Source of the DNA: Candidatus Pseudobutyricicoccus lothianensis
Lineage (GTDB): Bacteria > Bacillota > Clostridia > Oscillospirales > Butyricicoccaceae
Assembly: GCA_904419295.1 (NCBI GenBank)
Contig: CAJFRA010000013.1
Span: forward strand, 1-52,665
Reading direction: 5' to 3'
Length of the DNA stretch: 52,665 nucleotides
Shown here: positions 49,288 to 52,665 of the stretch, piece after piece
Layout: the number at the start of each line of letters is the position of its first letter
How positions within the stretch are numbered: position 1 is the first letter of the stretch
The notes under the pieces: generated by a model
Seen by the model: the letters and a program-made list of their open reading frames with translations, nothing else
Database searches by the model: none
Told to the model about the DNA's origin: nothing
Translations under genes and position numbers: made by a program

Positions 49288-49746
49288 ATGAAAGAGCACA
49301 CCATGGTCAAACTGCGGGAGCAGCCCCAGCTGCTGGGAGCCGCCTCCCTGTGGTTCCACCAGAAATGGGGCATCCCCCAAGCCGTGTATGCCGCCAGCAT
49401 GGCGGACTGCCTGCAAAGCGGCGGGATCCCCCAATGGTATCTGGTGTTGGATGGGGATACCCTGGTGGCGGGGGCGGGCGTCATCGCCAACGATTTCCAC
49501 CTGCGGCGGGACCTTTCCCCCAATGTCTGCGCCGTCTATGTGGAGCCGGACCACCGAGGCCGGGGCATCGCCGGCAGGCTGCTCCGCTTCCTCTGCGAAG
49601 ATTGCAGGCAGCTGGGCTTCCCGACCCTCTACCTGGTCACGGACCACACTTCCTTTTATGAACGGTACGGCTGGAGCTTCCTCTGCATGGTGCAAGAAGA
49701 AGGGGGCGGGCAAACCAGGCTGTATGTGCACCATGCCCGCCGGTAG
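49288..49746 (+). CDS. GNAT N-acetyltransferase
   Basis: A 152-residue acetyltransferase with the acetyl-CoA loop VEPDHRGRGIAGRLL (near 82-96) and a C-terminal LVTDHTSFYERYGWSFL. The substrate is unknown. Start: ATG 49288 after GGAAAGGAT; upstream in-frame codons overlap the promoter. A single-gene unit, unrelated by close sequence to the two GNAT proteins of the lexA operon. Confidence 0.9.
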   Translation: MKEHTMVKLREQPQLLGAASLWFHQKWGIPQAVYAASMADCLQSGGIPQWYLVLDGDTLVAGAGVIANDFHLRRDLSPNVCAVYVEPDHRGRGIAGRLLRFLCEDCRQLGFPTLYLVTDHTSFYERYGWSFLCMVQEEGGGQTRLYVHHARR

Positions 49747-49799
49747 GCCGTTTCCCGGGAGAAGGGCGCTGCCAAATCATTCCCTTGGGCGGGTTTGGC

Positions 49800-49829
49800 T
49801 TGAGGACGGGGAGCTCGCCGTAGTATAAT
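49800..49829 (+). promoter_or_regulatory. Promoter of the CYTH-DUF3810 operon
   Basis: TTGAGG (49800-49805), 18 bases, TATAAT (49824-49829). Confidence 0.65.
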
Positions 49830-49888
49830 AACAGCAAATGCCGCGCCCGGCCCCAGGCCGGGCAGACCGCACGGGGAGGTATGTGAAG

Positions 49889-50485
49889 ATGGAGATCGAA
49901 GTGAAATACCAGACAGACCAGGCCCAAGCCCGGCAGCTGTTTTGCCACCCGCTGCTGGCCCCCTATTTAGGCCCTGCCCACCAGATACCCATGCAGGCCG
50001 TCTACTACGATACGGCCCAAGGGGAATGTGCCGCAGCTGGCTTTGTGCTGCGCCTCCGGCGGGAGGGAGAAACCGCCATCTGCACGGCAAAAGGAGGCCG
50101 GGTGGTGGATGGCGTGGCCCGCCGTACGGAACTGGAGATGCCTGCTTCCTCGCTGGAAGAGGGCGTCTGTGCCCTGCTCCGGCGGCCCGACTGGCCCGCC
50201 GCCTGGCGCGCGCCGCTGGAAGAGCCGTTGGTGGAGAACGCCCGCATGGAATTCACCCGCCTGGCGGCGGAGTTCCGGCGGGGGGACTTGGCAGTGGAAG
50301 TGTGCTATGACCAAGGGTGGATCGAAGCCGGCGGGAAGCGGGCGCCCATTGGGGAGTGCGAACTGGAGCTGAAGCAAGGGGCGGAAAAAGAGTTTTTGGC
50401 GCTGGTGGACCAGCTGCAGCAGGCGCTGGGCTGGAAGCCCTGGGAAACATCCAAATACCGCCGCGCCCAGGAGCTGATGCGATGA
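49889..50485 (+). CDS. CYTH domain phosphohydrolase
   Basis: A triphosphate tunnel enzyme; family members hydrolyse inorganic triphosphate, thiamine triphosphate or make cAMP. The 198-residue protein begins MEIEVKY, which is the ExExK signature, and continues with YYDTAQGECAAAGFVLRLRREGE and GECELELKQG, the other tunnel strands. ATG 49889 is nine bases after GGGGAGG; GTG 49883 is too close. It overlaps the DUF3810 gene by four bases. Confidence 0.9.
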   Translation: MEIEVKYQTDQAQARQLFCHPLLAPYLGPAHQIPMQAVYYDTAQGECAAAGFVLRLRREGETAICTAKGGRVVDGVARRTELEMPASSLEEGVCALLRRPDWPAAWRAPLEEPLVENARMEFTRLAAEFRRGDLAVEVCYDQGWIEAGGKRAPIGECELELKQGAEKEFLALVDQLQQALGWKPWETSKYRRAQELMR

Positions 50486-51618
50486 GGCGGCGGCCAAACC
50501 GGTGGCAGTTTGCGGCCCGCAAGCCTTTTACCGGCCGCCAGAGAGCCATCGCACACCCTTGCTTGTGGTATTGCGGCGCTGTGGCCCTGCTGTGGGCGCT
50601 GGTGACCTTGTGGGGCCGGGTCCACAACGCCAGCATCCGGGTGGTGGCCCGCCTGTGCAGCAATGGGGCGGCCTTTGTTTCCCGCCTGTTCCCCATCCCC
50701 CTTTCCGAATGGCTGGTCTTTTTGGCTGTGGCCGCCCTGGTGGCCCTGCCTGTGTGGGGAGCGGTCCGCCGTGGGAAGCGGGGCCTGGCCAAAGGCCTGT
50801 GCCGCTCCTTGGCCCTGCTGCTCACCATAGGCCTGTGGTTCAGCATGTTTTGGGGCGTCAATTACGATGCGGCTCCCCTGGCCCAACAGCTGGGGCTGGA
50901 GGCGAAGCCCCGTTCGGTGGATGAGCTGTATGCGGCGGCCCAGACCCTGCTGGAGGACGCCAACCGCCTGGCAGACCAAGTGGAACGGGATGGCGACGGC
51001 AACTGTGCCGCCGGGGATTTCAGCGCCATGAGCCAAGATCTGTGGGAGGATTACCAAACCCTGGGCCAGCAGGCGCCCCTGTACCGCAGCGCCGTGGCCC
51101 GCCGACCAAAGCAGGCTCTTGTGTTGGGGCCGCTGATGCCCTGGGTGGGCATTGCCGGCTACTACTTCCCCTTTTCCGCCGAACCGGTGGTGGGCCCCAC
51201 CGTGCCCACCCATACGGCTTATAACATCGCCCACGAACTGGCCCACTCCCTGGGAGTGGCCCCCGAGGACGAGGCCGGGTTTTCCGCCTATTTGGCCTGC
51301 ATGGAGTCGGAAGACCCTTTGATCCAATACAGCGGCGCGTTGAACGCTTATATTTATGCATCCAATGCGCTGTATGATTATGCACCGGACCGGGCCAATG
51401 ACCTCAGCGCCCAAGTCAATGAGAACCTGCGCCATGATATCTTGGCCCTCAACGCCTTTTTGGCCCAGTTCGAAGGGCCGGTCCAGCAGGCAGGCGATGC
51501 GATCAACGACACATATTTGCGGGTGCAGCGGCAAGAGCAGGGCCTGAACAGCTATGGGAACATGGTGGATCTGCTGATGGCCTACCTGGACCAACAGGGG
51601 GAATTGGGTGGTTCGTGA
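50482..51618 (+). CDS. DUF3810 membrane protein with HExxH motif
   Basis: A 378-residue protein with three N-terminal membrane helices (about 28-46, 75-95 and 107-126) and a soluble domain bearing HELAH (251-255), followed by PEDEAGF with Glu264, a likely third zinc ligand. This is a gluzincin-like metalloprotease pattern in a family of unknown function. Its substrate is unknown. The start ATG 50482 overlaps the CYTH stop (ATGA), so the two are translationally coupled. Confidence 0.88.
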   Translation: MRRRPNRWQFAARKPFTGRQRAIAHPCLWYCGAVALLWALVTLWGRVHNASIRVVARLCSNGAAFVSRLFPIPLSEWLVFLAVAALVALPVWGAVRRGKRGLAKGLCRSLALLLTIGLWFSMFWGVNYDAAPLAQQLGLEAKPRSVDELYAAAQTLLEDANRLADQVERDGDGNCAAGDFSAMSQDLWEDYQTLGQQAPLYRSAVARRPKQALVLGPLMPWVGIAGYYFPFSAEPVVGPTVPTHTAYNIAHELAHSLGVAPEDEAGFSAYLACMESEDPLIQYSGALNAYIYASNALYDYAPDRANDLSAQVNENLRHDILALNAFLAQFEGPVQQAGDAINDTYLRVQRQEQGLNSYGNMVDLLMAYLDQQGELGGS

Positions 51619-51662
51619 CGAAATGAATAAAATAAAAATACAATTTTGTGCATAATTAACCG

Positions 51663-51691
51663 TTGCAAATTCATTCACTCTGTCGTATAAT
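51663..51691 (+). promoter_or_regulatory. Sigma-A promoter of the solute-binding protein gene
   Basis: TTGCAA (51663-51668), 17 bases, perfect TATAAT (51686-51691). Confidence 0.8.
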
Positions 51692-51735
51692 TATCACATG
51701 CAATGGATGAAAACACAGCGATGGAGGAATTGAAT

Positions 51736-52563
51736 ATGAAACAGATGAAACAACTGGCCGCCCTGTTGCTGGCGGGTATGATGGCAGTGGCCCTGCCGGG
51801 CTGTACAAAAGAGGCGGGCAGCGCGGGGAGCTCTGGCAGCGATGACAGCGAGACGGAAAAAGACACGCTGGTGCTGGGCACCTCGGCAGATTACGCCCCC
51901 TACGAATTCCACAAGATCGTAGACGGCAAAGACACCATCATGGGGGCCGACATCCAGCTGGCCCAGCGGATCGCCGATGACATGGGCAAAGAACTGGTCA
52001 TTAAAGATATGGAGTTCGGCAACCTGATCACCGAGCTGAACAACGGCACCATCGATATGATCATCGCCGGCCTGACCCCCGATGAAGAGCGGGCCAAGCA
52101 AGTGGATTTTTCCGATATCTACTATTCCGGCGAGCAGGTGTGCATCATCCGCAAGGAAGACGCGGACAAATACACCAGCCCGGAATCCCTGGCCGGGCAG
52201 CCTGTAGCGGTGCAGACCGGTTCAATCTTTGAAGGCACTGTCAAAGACATGATGCCCGATGCCAGCGTGGTATCCCTGCCCAAGGTGCCGGACCTGTTTA
52301 TGCAGCTGAACACCGGCAAGGTGGAGGCCATTGTGGAAGGGGTCGTTACAGCCAACGGCTACTTGGCCCAGGATGATTCCTTGATGTTGGCCGAATTTAC
52401 CATTGATTACGACGAAGACGGCACCGCCGTAGCCGTGCAAAAAGGAAACACGGAGCTGCTGGAGCAGATCAATGAGACCATTGCAGATGTGGTGGAGGAA
52501 GGCGCCATGGAACAGTGGCTGGCAGAAGCCCAGCAGGAATCCCAGGGGTTGGAAGAAGAATAA
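51736..52563 (+). CDS. Amino-acid ABC transporter substrate-binding lipoprotein
   Basis: An extracytoplasmic binding protein of family 3, 275 residues. The signal peptide ends in the lipobox LPGC (Cys23), followed by a Ser/Gly/Asp linker and the bilobed domain: LVLGTSADYAPYEFH, ITELNNGTIDMIIAGLTPDEERA, VAVQTGSIFEGTVKD, and AVQKGNTELLEQINETI. It probably binds a polar amino acid. ATG 51736 follows GGAGGAATT. No permease or ATPase gene follows before the terminator, so the transporter partners are elsewhere. Confidence 0.93.
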   Translation: MKQMKQLAALLLAGMMAVALPGCTKEAGSAGSSGSDDSETEKDTLVLGTSADYAPYEFHKIVDGKDTIMGADIQLAQRIADDMGKELVIKDMEFGNLITELNNGTIDMIIAGLTPDEERAKQVDFSDIYYSGEQVCIIRKEDADKYTSPESLAGQPVAVQTGSIFEGTVKDMMPDASVVSLPKVPDLFMQLNTGKVEAIVEGVVTANGYLAQDDSLMLAEFTIDYDEDGTAVAVQKGNTELLEQINETIADVVEEGAMEQWLAEAQQESQGLEEE

Positions 52564-52576
52564 AGAAAAGAATGTG

Positions 52577-52621
52577 AAAAGCCCTCGGGCGCGGAGACAG
52601 ACCGCGCCCGAGGGCTTTTTT
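52577..52621 (+). terminator. Terminator of the binding-protein gene
   Basis: GCCCTCGGGCGCGG (52581-52594) pairs with CCGCGCCCGAGGGC (52602-52615), then Ts. The remaining 44 bases hold only a TATAAT at 52628 without context. Confidence 0.9.
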
Positions 52622-52665
52622 GCTCAAATATAATAAGCGGTTTGAAAAGGTGTACTTTTGCAAAG

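Noticed and set aside
1..52665. Prophage, insertion sequence or integrated element
   Set aside because: No integrase, transposase, phage structural gene or terminal repeats were seen; tRNA-Leu at 2440 has no integrase or duplicated 3' end beside it.

Overview
The window looks like the chromosome of a moderately GC-rich, spore-forming anaerobic Firmicute, most likely a gut Clostridium relative of the Oscillospirales type. The evidence is a spoVAC-spoVAD-spoVAE spore operon behind a sigma-G-like promoter, a collagen-like protein of the exosporium type, a T-box leader, Bacillus-type LexA and extended -10 elements, many TTG and GTG starts with strong GGAGG sites, and ferredoxin, flavodoxin and class M sirtuin genes. 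No rRNA, insertion sequence, prophage or CRISPR array was seen. Promoters and hairpins were found by eye. Names rest on motifs and family resemblance, with no database search.

Layout. 1-5300: a hypothetical membrane-anchored protein, a methyltransferase, two small genes, tRNA-Leu(UAA), the spoVA operon and a hotdog thioesterase. 5350-12400: a kinase with a zinc-ribbon/beta-helix membrane protein, divergent from an XRE regulator and two tandem SLH/Big_2 surface proteins. 12464-16082: lexA-recG-GNAT-GNAT, with a LexA box over the lexA promoter. 16365-19104: a collagen-like protein, a SunS-like glycosyltransferase, and two tandem candidate small RNAs with an anti-Shine-Dalgarno-like C-rich core. 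19236-24138: an orphan Imm51-like protein, cardiolipin synthase, an amidohydrolase, and an HxlR regulator divergent from an NTF2-like protein. 24290-26567: a flavin/ferredoxin protein, a zinc macrodomain ADP-ribosyl hydrolase and a class M sirtuin with overlapping reading frames.

26846-32278: a redox cluster. A MerR-cupin-carboxymuconolactone decarboxylase operon sits beside a LysR regulator that is divergent from a DUF4405 cytochrome, a flavodoxin-domain lipoprotein and an aldo/keto reductase. 32455-35485: small secreted or membrane proteins of unknown function. 35565-39075: hisS-aspS behind a T-box that reads as aspartate-specific. 39181-40261: crcB and a membrane protein, more AT-rich. 40372-49151: a housekeeping cluster on the minus strand, zapA, U32/RlhA-like, dut, maf, mreC, mreD, mrdA, then minD and an mgsA homologue with an internal promoter. 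49197-52621: GNAT, CYTH phosphatase with a DUF3810 HExxH protein, and an amino-acid-binding lipoprotein.

The best leads for new biology are the tandem C-rich RNAs, the sirtuin/macrodomain operon that lacks its usual lipoyl-carrier partners, the Asp-type T-box ahead of hisS, and the mgsA homologue that has lost both active-site histidines.
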